Origin: Modestobacter lapidis
GTDB taxonomy: Bacteria; Actinomycetota; Actinomycetes; Mycobacteriales; Geodermatophilaceae
Assembly: GCA_019779905.1 (NCBI GenBank)
Contig: JABAKE010000004.1
Coordinates: 229,510 to 293,509 of the forward strand
DNA: 64,000 nt
Direction of reading: 5' to 3'
Position numbers and translations under genes: made by a program. Position 1 is the stretch's first letter; every line of letters begins with the position of its first letter. The notes beneath the pieces were generated by a model. That model saw only the letters and a program-made list of their open reading frames with translations. It had not been told where the DNA came from and searched no databases. This document shows positions 8,848 to 17,099 of the stretch, piece by piece.

Positions 8848-9903
8848 TCAGGACTCGAAAGCGCTGTCGATGTACTGGTCGACGTTCTCAGCCGTGACAA
8901 CCGGGGCGTTCAGCACGATCTCCCGCGGCACCTCCTGGGAGACCAGGTCGGACATGCTCTTGCCCTGGGCGATCAGCCGGGCCAGCGCGATCCCGTCGGC
9001 CGCCTGGGTGGAGGGGTAGATGACGGTCGCCTCGAGCACCGAGTCGCCGGACTGGATCTCCCGCATCGCGTTGGCCGAGCCGGCGCCGCCGACCATGAAG
9101 AACTCGTCCCGGCCGGCGTTGCTGATCGCGGCCAGGACACCGACGCCCTGGTCGTCGTCGTGGTTCCAGAGGGCGTCGATCTCCGGGGCGGCCTGCAGCA
9201 GGTTCGCCGCCGCCTCCTCACCGGACTCGACGGTGAACTCCGCCGCCACCCGGTTGTCGACGTCGAGGCCGCAGTCGGCCAGCGCGTCGGCGAAGCCGCG
9301 GCTGCGGTCCTGGGTGAGCGGGAGGGAGTCGATGCCGGCGATCTCGGCGACGACGGCGTCGGGCTGGTCGCCCAGCCGCGAGCAGATGTAGGTGCCGGCC
9401 GAGACGCCCATGCCGTAGTTGTCGCCCAGGATCGTGGCGCGGGCGGCGAACGGGCTGGAGAACTCGCGGTCGACGTTGACGACCGGGATGCCGGCCTCCA
9501 TGGCCTTCATCGCCACCGGGGTCAGCGCGGCACCGTCGAAGGGCAGCAGCACGATCGCGTCGACGCCCTCGTTGATGAACGTCTCGACCTGGGCGATCTG
9601 GGTGCTGACGTCGTTGGTGCCCTCGGCGACGATGAGGTCGACGTCCTCGTGGGCCTCGGCCTCGGCCTGCGCCGCGTTGCTGATGCCGGCCATCCAGCCG
9701 TGGTCGGCGGCCGGGGCGGAGAACCCGATCCGGACGGTCTCGCCGGTCTCGTCGTTCGAGCTGGCGACGTTGGCGGCACCGTTCCCGGACCCCTCGTTCT
9801 CGGGGGTGTTGCCCGTGCACCCGGTCACCAGCACACCGGCACCCACCAGGGCGGCGGTCGTGGACATCAGACGGCGGAACGGGCGCTGCCTCGTTGCAGA
9901 CAT
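8848..9903 (-). CDS. Sugar-binding lipoprotein of ribose-type ABC importer
   Basis: 351-residue extracytoplasmic binding protein (PBP family I, RbsB-like). A basic N-terminus, hydrophobic segment and lipobox V-T-G-C-T indicate lipid attachment to the cysteine near residue 31. The mature protein has the RbsB-like pattern F-S-A-P-A-A-D-H-G-W-M, D-A-I-V-L-L-P-F and N-H-D-D-D-Q-G. The ATG follows a GCGAGGAGAG site. It delivers substrate to the permease and ATPase encoded just upstream; the ligand is unknown but should match the downstream dehydrogenase/isomerase pair. Confidence 0.9.
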   Translation of the reverse strand: MSATRQRPFRRLMSTTAALVGAGVLVTGCTGNTPENEGSGNGAANVASSNDETGETVRIGFSAPAADHGWMAGISNAAQAEAEAHEDVDLIVAEGTNDVSTQIAQVETFINEGVDAIVLLPFDGAALTPVAMKAMEAGIPVVNVDREFSSPFAARATILGDNYGMGVSAGTYICSRLGDQPDAVVAEIAGIDSLPLTQDRSRGFADALADCGLDVDNRVAAEFTVESGEEAAANLLQAAPEIDALWNHDDDQGVGVLAAISNAGRDEFFMVGGAGSANAMREIQSGDSVLEATVIYPSTQAADGIALARLIAQGKSMSDLVSQEVPREIVLNAPVVTAENVDQYIDSAFES

Positions 9904-10020
9904 GTTCTCTCCTCGCAGATCGCCTCCCTGGCTGTTCGCCAGGTGGTGGTGGGGCACCGACGGGCCCGGGTGGCCCGCCGGGTCGTGCTGACCCGGGCGG
10001 CGGCGCGCGCCGCGGACGGT

Positions 10021-11187
10021 TCAGGTGGGCGGGCGACCGTCCGCGTCGCCGGGACGGTCGCCGGCCGGGCCGCCGGCGGCGGCGGACCCGCCGGACACGG
10101 CACCGGCCGGGCTGCCCGCCGCCGCGTCCCGCCCGGGCCGGCGACGACGGGCGCCGCCGCCGGCCAGCCGCTGCTGCAGCAGGACGGCGATCACGATGAT
10201 CACGCCACGGGCCACGGCCTGGGCGGAGCTGGAGAGGTTGTTCAGCGTGAAGACGTTGCCGAGCGTGGTGAAGATCAGCACGCCGAGCACGGTGCCGACG
10301 ATCGTGCCCCGCCCACCGACCAGCAGCGTCCCGCCGATCACCACCGCGGCGATCGCGTCCAGCTCGTAGAGGGTGCCGTGGGTGGAGCTGCCGGTCGTCG
10401 TCCGGGCCATCAGCATCACGGCCGCGATGCCGCAGGTGACCCCGGACAGGACGTAGAGCCACACGGTGTGCCGCTGGACGCGGATGCCGGCCAGGCGGGC
10501 GGCCTCGGCGTTGCCGCCGACGGCGAAGGTCCGGCGGCCGAAGGTCGTCCGGTTGAGCAGGACCCACCCGGCGACGGCGACCAGCGCGAAGATGATGACC
10601 AGGGTCGGCACGCCGAGGACGTCGCCGGCGAAGAAGTCGCGGAACCCCGGGTTGTCGACGATCTGGGTCCGCCGGTTGGCGATGATCTCGGCCAGGCCCC
10701 GGGCCGCGGCCAGCATCGCGAGGGTGGCGATGAACGCGACGATCTTTCCGTAGGCGATCACCACGCCGTTGACCAGCCCGGCGACCGCACCGACCAGGAC
10801 GGCGGTGAACACCATGACGATCCAGTGGAAGTCACGGGCCAGCGCCTGGGTGGCCAGCGTGGTGGCCCAGACCGAGGAGAGCGCCACGAGGGCACCCACC
10901 GACAGGTCGATCCCGCCCCCGATGATCACGAACGTCATCCCGATGCTGACCACGCCGATCACGGCAGCGAGCCGCAGGATCGTCAGCACGTTGTCGATGT
11001 CGACGAAGCGTCCCGGCGCCGTGATGCTGCCGACCACGCAGAGCACGACCAGGGCGACGACCAGGCCGAGGTTGCGGCCCAGCGGGCCCGACATCAGTCC
11101 CGGCCCCTTGCCGCCCGGCTCCTGCGGCGCGGTCGACCCGGCGGGAGGACCGCCCGCAGCCGGCGTCGCGGTGCTGCTCTCGCTCAT
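10021..11187 (-). CDS. Ribose-type ABC transporter permease (RbsC-like)
   Basis: 388-residue inner-membrane permease with about ten hydrophobic segments and the conserved G-G-I-D-L-S-V-G motif near residue 100, plus G-G-T-L-L-V-G-G-R-G-T near the C-terminal third. The N-terminus and C-terminus carry long Gly/Pro/Ala-rich low-complexity tails. Its ATG overlaps the ATPase stop by ATGA, implying translational coupling. It forms the channel of the CUT2-type importer. Confidence 0.9.
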   Translation of the reverse strand: MSESSTATPAAGGPPAGSTAPQEPGGKGPGLMSGPLGRNLGLVVALVVLCVVGSITAPGRFVDIDNVLTILRLAAVIGVVSIGMTFVIIGGGIDLSVGALVALSSVWATTLATQALARDFHWIVMVFTAVLVGAVAGLVNGVVIAYGKIVAFIATLAMLAAARGLAEIIANRRTQIVDNPGFRDFFAGDVLGVPTLVIIFALVAVAGWVLLNRTTFGRRTFAVGGNAEAARLAGIRVQRHTVWLYVLSGVTCGIAAVMLMARTTTGSSTHGTLYELDAIAAVVIGGTLLVGGRGTIVGTVLGVLIFTTLGNVFTLNNLSSSAQAVARGVIIVIAVLLQQRLAGGGARRRRPGRDAAAGSPAGAVSGGSAAAGGPAGDRPGDADGRPPT

Positions 11188-12746
11188 GCCACTTCCCCTT
11201 CGTGTGCGGCACCCGCGGCCGGGCCCGCGCCGTGCATGACCAGGTCCAGCACGCGGTGCTCGTCCAGCGCGTCGGCCGGCGCCTCCGCAACCACCGCGCC
11301 ATCAGCGATGACCAGCACCCGGTCGGCCAGCCCGAGCACCTCGGGTATCTCGCTGGAGACGACGACGACGGCCACCCCGCGGTCGGCCAGCCGGCGGATC
11401 AGCGCGTAGATCTCCGAGCGGGCGCCGACGTCGACCCCCCGGGTGGGCTCGTCCAGCAGCAGCACCGTGCAGTCGCGCAGCAGCCAGCGGGCCAGCACGA
11501 CCTTCTGCTGGTTGCCGCCGGACAGCGTCCGGACCTCACGGGAGACGTCGACGGGCCGCAGGTCCAGCGCCTCGGCCTGCTCCCGGGCCGCCTTCTTCTG
11601 CGCCCGGCCGGAGAGGAGGCCGCCGCGGACGAACCGGGCCAGGCTGGAGAGGGTGATGTTGGCGTAGATGGGGTCGCCCATCAGCAGCGCCTGGCTCTTG
11701 CGCTCCTCCGGGGCCAGCCCGACGCCGGCGGACACCGCCGCCGCGACGTCCCCGCGGCGCAGCGCCCGGCCGGCGACCCGGACGGTGCCGGCGGTGGGCC
11801 GGCGGGCGCCGTAGAGGGTCTCGAGGATTTCCGATCGACCCGATCCGACCAGGCCGGCGAGCCCGAGCACCTCTCCGGGGCGCACGGTGAAGGAGACGTC
11901 GGAGAAGTGGCCCGCGAGGCTCAGGCCCGCGACCTCGAGCAGCGGCTCGGCGTCGGCCCGGGGCCGCTCGGCGCGGGGCGGGAAGACGTACTCGATGGTC
12001 CGGCCGGTCATCAGCGTGATGACCTCCCCGGTGGGGGTCTCCCGGGCCGGCAGCCCGGTGGCCACGGTGCGGCCGTCCTTGAGGACGGTGATCCGGTCCC
12101 CGATCTGCCGGATCTCCTCCAGCCGGTGGGAGATGTACACGACGGCGACCCCGTGACCGGTCAGGTCGCGGATGACGTCGAAGAGCCGCTCGACCTCCTC
12201 GTTGTCCAGCACCGCCGACGGCTCGTCCATGATGATCAGCCGGGCGTCCTGCGAGAGGGCCCGGGCGATGCTGACCATCTGCTGGGCGGCCGCCGACAGC
12301 TGGCCGACCTCGGTGGCGGGGCGGATCTCGGGATGGCCGAGGCGGGCCATCAGCGCCGCCGCCGCGCGGTTGTTCTCCGCCGGGCGGCTGAGCCCGAAGC
12401 GGGACCGCTCGCGGCCGAGGAAGACGTTGTCGGCCACCGTCAGCCCGGTGACCAGGTCGAGCTCCTGGTAGATGGTGGCGATCCCGAGCGCGATGGCGGT
12501 CTGCGGGTCGCCGAGGGAGACCTGCTCGCCGCGCCAGGTGATCCGGCCCTCGTCGGGCTGGTGGGCACCGGCCAGGACCTTGATCAGGGTGGACTTTCCG
12601 GCCCCGTTCTGGCCCAGCAGGCAGTGCACCTCACCGGCGCGCACGTCGAGGTCGACCCCGCCCAGGGCCCGGACGCCGGGGAACTGCTTGACGATGCCGT
12701 GCATCTCCAGCAGCGGGGCCTCCGCCGGTGCGGCCGCGGCGCTCAC
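11184..12746 (-). CDS. Sugar ABC transporter ATP-binding protein, tandem domains (RbsA-like)
   Basis: 520-residue ATPase with two nucleotide-binding domains, as in RbsA/MglA. Domain 1 has GQNGAGKST and L-S-A-A-A-Q-Q plus MDEPSAVLD; domain 2 has a degenerate Walker A (GLVGSGRSE) and LSGGNQQKV with LDEPTRGVD, the normal asymmetry of CUT2 ATPases. The GTG start overlaps the stop of a short leader ORF in a GTGA junction, so its translation is probably coupled to that leader. Confidence 0.92.
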   Translation of the reverse strand: MSAAAAPAEAPLLEMHGIVKQFPGVRALGGVDLDVRAGEVHCLLGQNGAGKSTLIKVLAGAHQPDEGRITWRGEQVSLGDPQTAIALGIATIYQELDLVTGLTVADNVFLGRERSRFGLSRPAENNRAAAALMARLGHPEIRPATEVGQLSAAAQQMVSIARALSQDARLIIMDEPSAVLDNEEVERLFDVIRDLTGHGVAVVYISHRLEEIRQIGDRITVLKDGRTVATGLPARETPTGEVITLMTGRTIEYVFPPRAERPRADAEPLLEVAGLSLAGHFSDVSFTVRPGEVLGLAGLVGSGRSEILETLYGARRPTAGTVRVAGRALRRGDVAAAVSAGVGLAPEERKSQALLMGDPIYANITLSSLARFVRGGLLSGRAQKKAAREQAEALDLRPVDVSREVRTLSGGNQQKVVLARWLLRDCTVLLLDEPTRGVDVGARSEIYALIRRLADRGVAVVVVSSEIPEVLGLADRVLVIADGAVVAEAPADALDEHRVLDLVMHGAGPAAGAAHEGEVA

Positions 12747-12829
12747 CTCGCCGTCCCGGCCCGGGTGACGGTGGTGGCGGCGCGGGCGGGCCCGGGAGCA
12801 CCGGACCGGACGCCGTGGGCAGAGGACAC
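12743..12829 (-). CDS. 28-residue leader ORF coupled to the importer ATPase gene
   Basis: GTG start preceded by a strong AGGAGG site 8 bases upstream, 28 codons rich in Ala, Arg, Gly and Thr, and a TGA overlapping the ATPase GTG (GTGA). It is out of frame with the ATPase, so it is not an N-terminal extension. The ATPase itself has no independent ribosome site, which suggests the leader is translated to load ribosomes for the importer. It may also be regulatory; no residue run typical of attenuation is seen. Confidence 0.55.
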   Translation of the reverse strand: MSSAHGVRSGAPGPARAATTVTRAGTAR

Positions 12830-12881
12830 CGCGACCACCTCCTACTTTTGCTCAACGCTGACCATTAGTCCGTGACGCGGG

Positions 12882-12911
12882 ACACTATTGCCGCCGCTTC
12901 TCGGCGGTCAA
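12882..12911 (-). promoter_or_regulatory. Promoter of the ROK-linked sugar operon
   Basis: On the minus strand TTGACC (12911-12906) is separated by 18 bases from TAGTGT (12887-12882), a good housekeeping-type promoter. It is the only strong one seen between the ROK gene and the importer, leaving a 5' region of about 45 bases before the leader ORF. The spacer contains the GC-rich inverted repeat CCGCCGAGAAGCGGCGG, a plausible site for the upstream ROK repressor. Confidence 0.6.
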
Positions 12912-13017
12912 GGGCTCCGGCGGACGTGACCGAACCGCAACCTGCGGCGCGCTGCGGGGTTCGGTGGCGGCGGCACTGCGGTGCGGAGACGCCGGGTGGC
13001 GCCAGGTGGCGCGTGGA

Positions 13018-14190
13018 TCAGCGGGCGACGGCCTGGTGGACCGTGTCCTCGTCCAGGAAGCCCTCGATCGCCATCAGGGCGGCGCCGAGCCGGCCGGAGA
13101 GGTCGGGGGCGTCGCTCACCGTGATGTCCAGCGCCCGGGCGGCCAGGGGCATGGAGCGGCCGTAGACGGCCTCGCGGATGCCCGCGAGCAGCGGGGCCCC
13201 GGCCTGCGCGACCCCGCCGGTCATCACGATGCGGTGCGGGTTGAAGAAGTTGACCAGGCTGGCGAGCACCGTGCCGATCGTGCGGCCGGCGTTGCGGACG
13301 AGCTCGAGCGCGGGCCCGTCACCGTGCGCCGCCAGCTGGACGAGCTCCCGGGTGGAGCCGACCGGGAGGCCCGCCGCCACGGCGTCGCGGAGCAGCGCAC
13401 CACCACCGGCGATGGCCTCCAGGCAGTTCTCGTTCCCGCACCGGCAGACCACGGCCCGACCGCCGGGTGCCGGGACGGAGATGTGCCCGATGTCGCCGGC
13501 GCTGCCCTGGGCCCCGCGGTAGACCCGGCCCTCGATGATGATCCCGCAGCCGATGCCGGTGCCGACCTTCACCACCAGCACGTCCTCGACCGACCCGGCG
13601 ACGCCCATCTCCCCCAGCGCCATGACGTTCACGTCGTTGTCGGCGTAGACCGGGCACTCGTAGCGGCCGAACGCGCTCGGGATCGGGTGGTCGTGCCAGC
13701 CCGGCATGATCGGCGGGTGGAACGGCCGGCCGGTGGAGAACTCCACCGGCCCGGGCACGCCGACCCCCACCGCGCACACGTCGGCGGGGGTGAGCCCCGC
13801 CTCGGCCAGCACCTTCTGGGCGAGCCGGTCGACCTCGGCCAGCACCGGGCCCGGCCCGTCGGCGATGTCGATCGGGTGCCCGACCGTGGCGAGGACCTGC
13901 GCCGAGAGGTCGGTGACGGCGACGTCGACACTGGTCACCCCGAGATCGACGGCGAGCACGCACCCGGCCCCGCTGTTGAAGCGCAGCAACGTGGGGGGCC
14001 GCCCGCCGGTGCTCCAGCCCCGGCCGCCCTCCGCCAGGAGGTTCGCCCCGATCAGCTGGTCGACCCGCGCGCTCACGGTGTTCCGTGATGCGCCGGTGAG
14101 CGCGACGAGCTCGGCCCGGCTGCGCGCGCGCCCGGTGCGCACGTGGCGCAGCAGGGCGCTGGCCGAGGCGGGGTGCGTCACGCGGGCCAT
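13018..14190 (-). CDS. ROK family transcriptional regulator
   Basis: 390-residue ROK repressor: an N-terminal winged helix-turn-helix (SRAELVALTGASRNTVSARV, about residues 23-42) joined to a sugar-kinase-like ROK domain. The ROK zinc motif C-x-C-G-x-x-x-C is visible as C-R-C-G-N-E-N-C, and the phosphate-1 region as D-L-G-V-T. It sits just upstream of, and on the same strand as, the ribose-type sugar operon, so it likely represses it and is relieved by the imported sugar or a derivative. A GTG 13 codons further upstream (14229) is an alternative start; the ATG fits homologue N-termini better. Confidence 0.87.
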   Translation of the reverse strand: MARVTHPASASALLRHVRTGRARSRAELVALTGASRNTVSARVDQLIGANLLAEGGRGWSTGGRPPTLLRFNSGAGCVLAVDLGVTSVDVAVTDLSAQVLATVGHPIDIADGPGPVLAEVDRLAQKVLAEAGLTPADVCAVGVGVPGPVEFSTGRPFHPPIMPGWHDHPIPSAFGRYECPVYADNDVNVMALGEMGVAGSVEDVLVVKVGTGIGCGIIIEGRVYRGAQGSAGDIGHISVPAPGGRAVVCRCGNENCLEAIAGGGALLRDAVAAGLPVGSTRELVQLAAHGDGPALELVRNAGRTIGTVLASLVNFFNPHRIVMTGGVAQAGAPLLAGIREAVYGRSMPLAARALDITVSDAPDLSGRLGAALMAIEGFLDEDTVHQAVAR

Positions 14191-14265
14191 AGTGGCACGC
14201 GCTCCGGCGGCCGGGGACCCGCTGCCCACCGGGGTGCGGAGGCCGCCCCGGCAGGTGCGCGGGGC

Positions 14266-15024
14266 CTAGCCCAAGACGTCCTGCATCACGGAGAACGGTG
14301 CGCCCCAGGGGTCGCGCACGACGGCGATCCGCCCGTAGGGCGTGTCCTCCGCCGCCATCAGCACCGCGCCGCCGGCGGCTTCCACCTGGCGCACCGCCTC
14401 GTCGGTCACCGCGACCGAGAAGCAGGTGGTCCACCCCGTGGGCAACGACTCCGCGGTGGCGCCGAGACCGCCGAGCGGCTGGGCGCCGGTGGAGAAGGTG
14501 CAGTAGCCGCCGGAGTCGGGCATCTCCTCCCAGCTGAAGCCGAAGACCGCGCTGTAGAACTCCCGCGCCGCCGCCGGATCGTCGACAGCGGCGTCGTTCC
14601 AGCTCAGCGCACCGGGCTCGCCGTAGACCTGCACCCCGGTGTTCTGGGCGCCCTGCCACAGGCCGAACGGATGGCCCTGGGGGTCACGGGCGATCGCCAT
14701 CGTGCCCATCGGGCCGACCTCCATCGGGGGGAATACCACCGTGCCACCGGCCTCGGTAATGCGCGCGGCCGTCGCCGCGGCGTCGTCGGTGGCGAAGTAC
14801 GTCGTCCAGCGGGGCGGGTCGACCGGGTCCTGGTGCGGGGCCAGGCCCGCGGCGTCGCAACCGTTGCGCTGGCAGATCAGGTACCCGCCGAACTCCGGGT
14901 CGCCGCCGGTGTACGTCCAGCCCAGCACCTCGGCGTAGAAGGCCTTCGCCGCCTCGACGTCGGGGGCGCCGTAGTCGATCCAGCACGGGGTGCCGGAGGG
15001 CCAGACGGTGTCGCGAGTGGGCAT
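14266..15024 (-). CDS. VOC family protein with two glyoxalase-like domains
   Basis: 252 residues with two vicinal-oxygen-chelate domains, about 1-125 and 130-252. Each starts with the typical pattern (W-I-D-Y-G-A-P-D-V-E-A-A-K-A-F-Y and W-N-D-A-A-V-D-D-P-A-A-A-R-E-F-Y) and ends with D-P-Q-G-H or D-P-W-G-A. Proteins of this CFP32-like group bind ligands or resist antibiotics, but no function can be assigned. The ATG has the strong site GAGGAGGAAG; a longer upstream reading frame exists but lacks this support. Confidence 0.85.
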   Translation of the reverse strand: MPTRDTVWPSGTPCWIDYGAPDVEAAKAFYAEVLGWTYTGGDPEFGGYLICQRNGCDAAGLAPHQDPVDPPRWTTYFATDDAAATAARITEAGGTVVFPPMEVGPMGTMAIARDPQGHPFGLWQGAQNTGVQVYGEPGALSWNDAAVDDPAAAREFYSAVFGFSWEEMPDSGGYCTFSTGAQPLGGLGATAESLPTGWTTCFSVAVTDEAVRQVEAAGGAVLMAAEDTPYGRIAVVRDPWGAPFSVMQDVLG

Positions 15025-15166
15025 GACTTCCTCCTCGGGGGTCGATCTGGGGAGGGCAACCGTCCCACCGCCCACCGACGGTTCCGGCCGTCCGCGGCGC
15101 CACGTCTGCCGGTCGCGGCGGTGGGTAAGGCTGCGGGTACCGACCGCGTTCACCAGGAGGCCCGCC

Positions 15167-15523
15167 GTGCCCGAGCCCGACCGTCTGCCCGCCGCCGACC
15201 TGCCCCCGGGCGCCGTCCGCCGGGCCAGCGACTGGGCCGTCGGCAACGACGGCGGGCGGCTGTTCGCCGTGTCCCGCCGGTGCCGGCACCAGCTCGCCGA
15301 CCTGTCCGCCGGCCGCATCGACGCCGACGGCTGCCTGGTCTGCCCGTGGCACCAGAGCCGCTACGACGTCGACACGGGGGCGATGGTCGCCGGGCCCCGC
15401 GGCTTCCTCGGTTACCACGGCCCGACCCCGGGCTACTCGGGGGTGGTGCGGCTGCTCGGCGCGGTCGTGCCGCTCCGGGTGCGCCGGGCGCTGCGCCGGG
15501 GGGACGACGTCGTCGTCGAGTGA
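15167..15523 (+). CDS. Rieske (2Fe-2S) domain protein
   Basis: 118-residue soluble Rieske protein. The cluster ligands appear as C-R-H (residues near 40) and C-P-W-H (near 60), matching C-x-H...C-x-x-H. There is no membrane anchor. Small proteins of this kind act as electron-transfer ferredoxins or as assimilatory nitrite reductase NirD-like subunits. It is divergent from the VOC gene with 142 bases between starts. GTG start with AGGAGG seven bases upstream. Function unknown beyond probable electron transfer. Confidence 0.85.
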   Translation: MPEPDRLPAADLPPGAVRRASDWAVGNDGGRLFAVSRRCRHQLADLSAGRIDADGCLVCPWHQSRYDVDTGAMVAGPRGFLGYHGPTPGYSGVVRLLGAVVPLRVRRALRRGDDVVVE

Positions 15524-15558
15524 CCCGCGGCCCCGGTGGCAGCTGCCCGGCGCAGAGC

Positions 15559-16377
15559 TCAGAAAGCGGGGATGACGGCGCCCTCGTAGGTCTCCTCGAT
15601 GAAGGTGCGCACCTCGTCGGAGTGCAGCAGTTCCTCCAGCTGCTGGATCCGCTCGTCGTCCTCGGTGCCGGTGCGCACGACCAGGAGGTTGGCGTTCGGG
15701 TTGCCCTCCGCCTCCTCCAGCGCGAGCGCGTCCTCGGCCGGGACCAGGTCGGCGTCGATCGCGTAGTTGCCGTTGATCACCGCGGCGTCGACGTCGACCA
15801 GCGACCGGGGCAGCTGCGCCGCCTCGATCGGCTGGATCTGCAGGTTCTTCGGGTTCTCGGCGATGTCCAGCGGGGTCGGTGCGGCGTCCCCGGTGTCGGC
15901 CAGGGTGATCAGGTCGTTGGCGGCCAGCAGGTCCAGCGCCCGCGCGGCGTTGGTCGGGTCGTTGGGAATGGCCACGGTGGCGCCGTCGGGCAGCTGCGCG
16001 AGGTCGGTGAACGAGTCGGAGTAGATGCCCAGCGGCTCGATGTGCACGGGGGCCAGCGCGGTGAAGTCGTACCCGGCGTTGGCCTCCTGCTCCTCCAGGT
16101 ACGGCACGGTCTGGAAGTAGTTGGCGTCGATCGAGCCGTCGTCCAGGGCGACGTTGGGCTGGACGTAGTCGGTGAACTCGACGACCTCGAGGTCCAGCCC
16201 GGTGTCGGGGGCCAGCTCCTCGTCGATGTAGCGCAGGATCTCCGCGTGCGGGAGCGGCGAGGCCCCGACCTGCAAGGGCTCGTCCTCGGCGGAGAGCTCG
16301 GCACTACCACCGCCGCAGGCGGCCAGGGCGAGAGCCGAGGCCAGGGCGGTGGCGACCAGGGTGGGCTTGGAGCGCAT
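15559..16377 (-). CDS. metQ: Methionine-binding lipoprotein MetQ
   Basis: 272-residue substrate-binding lipoprotein of the NlpA/MetQ family. The signal peptide ends in the lipobox A-L-A-A-C-G near residue 21. The family pattern G-A-S-P-L-P-H-A-E-I-L, D-Y-V-Q-P-N and I-P-N-D-P-T-N is intact. It captures methionine (D- or L-) outside the membrane for MetNI. It is the last gene of metNIQ on the minus strand, 62 bases after metI, with a GAGGAG ribosome site. Confidence 0.92.
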   Translation of the reverse strand: MRSKPTLVATALASALALAACGGGSAELSAEDEPLQVGASPLPHAEILRYIDEELAPDTGLDLEVVEFTDYVQPNVALDDGSIDANYFQTVPYLEEQEANAGYDFTALAPVHIEPLGIYSDSFTDLAQLPDGATVAIPNDPTNAARALDLLAANDLITLADTGDAAPTPLDIAENPKNLQIQPIEAAQLPRSLVDVDAAVINGNYAIDADLVPAEDALALEEAEGNPNANLLVVRTGTEDDERIQQLEELLHSDEVRTFIEETYEGAVIPAF

Positions 16378-16439
16378 GGTTCGGGTTCTCCTCGGTGCGG
16401 GGGCTCCGGCCGGTCGGCCGGCGGACTGGTCGGGCCGGG

Positions 16440-17099
16440 TCAGGCGGCGGCGAGATGGCGGGCCCAGCGGTCGCCGGCCCACTGCAGGAGCTGGACGACG
16501 ACCAGCAGCAGGACGACGGTCGCCAGGGTGATGTCGGTGCGGAACTGCTGGTAGCCGTAGCGGATCGCGAAGTCGCCCAGCCCGCCGCCACCGACGGCGC
16601 CGGCCATGGCCGAGTAGCTGATCAGCGCGACGACGGTGACGGTGACGCCGGCGACCAGCGAGGGCAGCGCCTCGGGCAGCAGCACGGTGCGGACGACGTC
16701 GCGGCGGCGCGCGCCCATCGCCAGGGTCGCCTCGACCTTGCCGTGCGCGACCTCGCGCAGGCTGGTCTCGACCAGCCGGGCCAGGAACGGGACCGCGCCG
16801 ATGGTCAGCGGCACGATCGTCGCGGTGGAGCCGATGGTGGTCCCGACGATGCCGCGGGTGACCGGCGCGACCAGGACCAGCAGGATGATGAACGGCAGCG
16901 AGCGGCCGAGGTTGACCACCAGGCCCAGCAGCCGGTTGACCATCGGGTGCGGCGCGAGCGCGCCGGGTGCCGTCACGGTGAGCAGCACGCCGAGCGGAAC
17001 GCCGAGCAGCACGGTGAGACCGGTGGCGACCCCCACCATGTAGAGCGTCTCCCAGGTGGCGTCCACCAGTTGCGGGACGAGCCGGGACCAGTCGTTCAC
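16440..17099 (-). CDS. metI: Methionine ABC transporter permease MetI
   Basis: 219-residue permease with five to six membrane segments and the EAA-type loop V-E-A-T-L-A-M-G-A-R-R-R. The conserved G-R-S-L-P-F-I-I-L-L motif near residue 68 is typical of MetI. Its GTG start overlaps the metN stop as GTGA, so the two subunits are translationally coupled. Confidence 0.92.
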   Translation of the reverse strand: MNDWSRLVPQLVDATWETLYMVGVATGLTVLLGVPLGVLLTVTAPGALAPHPMVNRLLGLVVNLGRSLPFIILLVLVAPVTRGIVGTTIGSTATIVPLTIGAVPFLARLVETSLREVAHGKVEATLAMGARRRDVVRTVLLPEALPSLVAGVTVTVVALISYSAMAGAVGGGGLGDFAIRYGYQQFRTDITLATVVLLLVVVQLLQWAGDRWARHLAAA

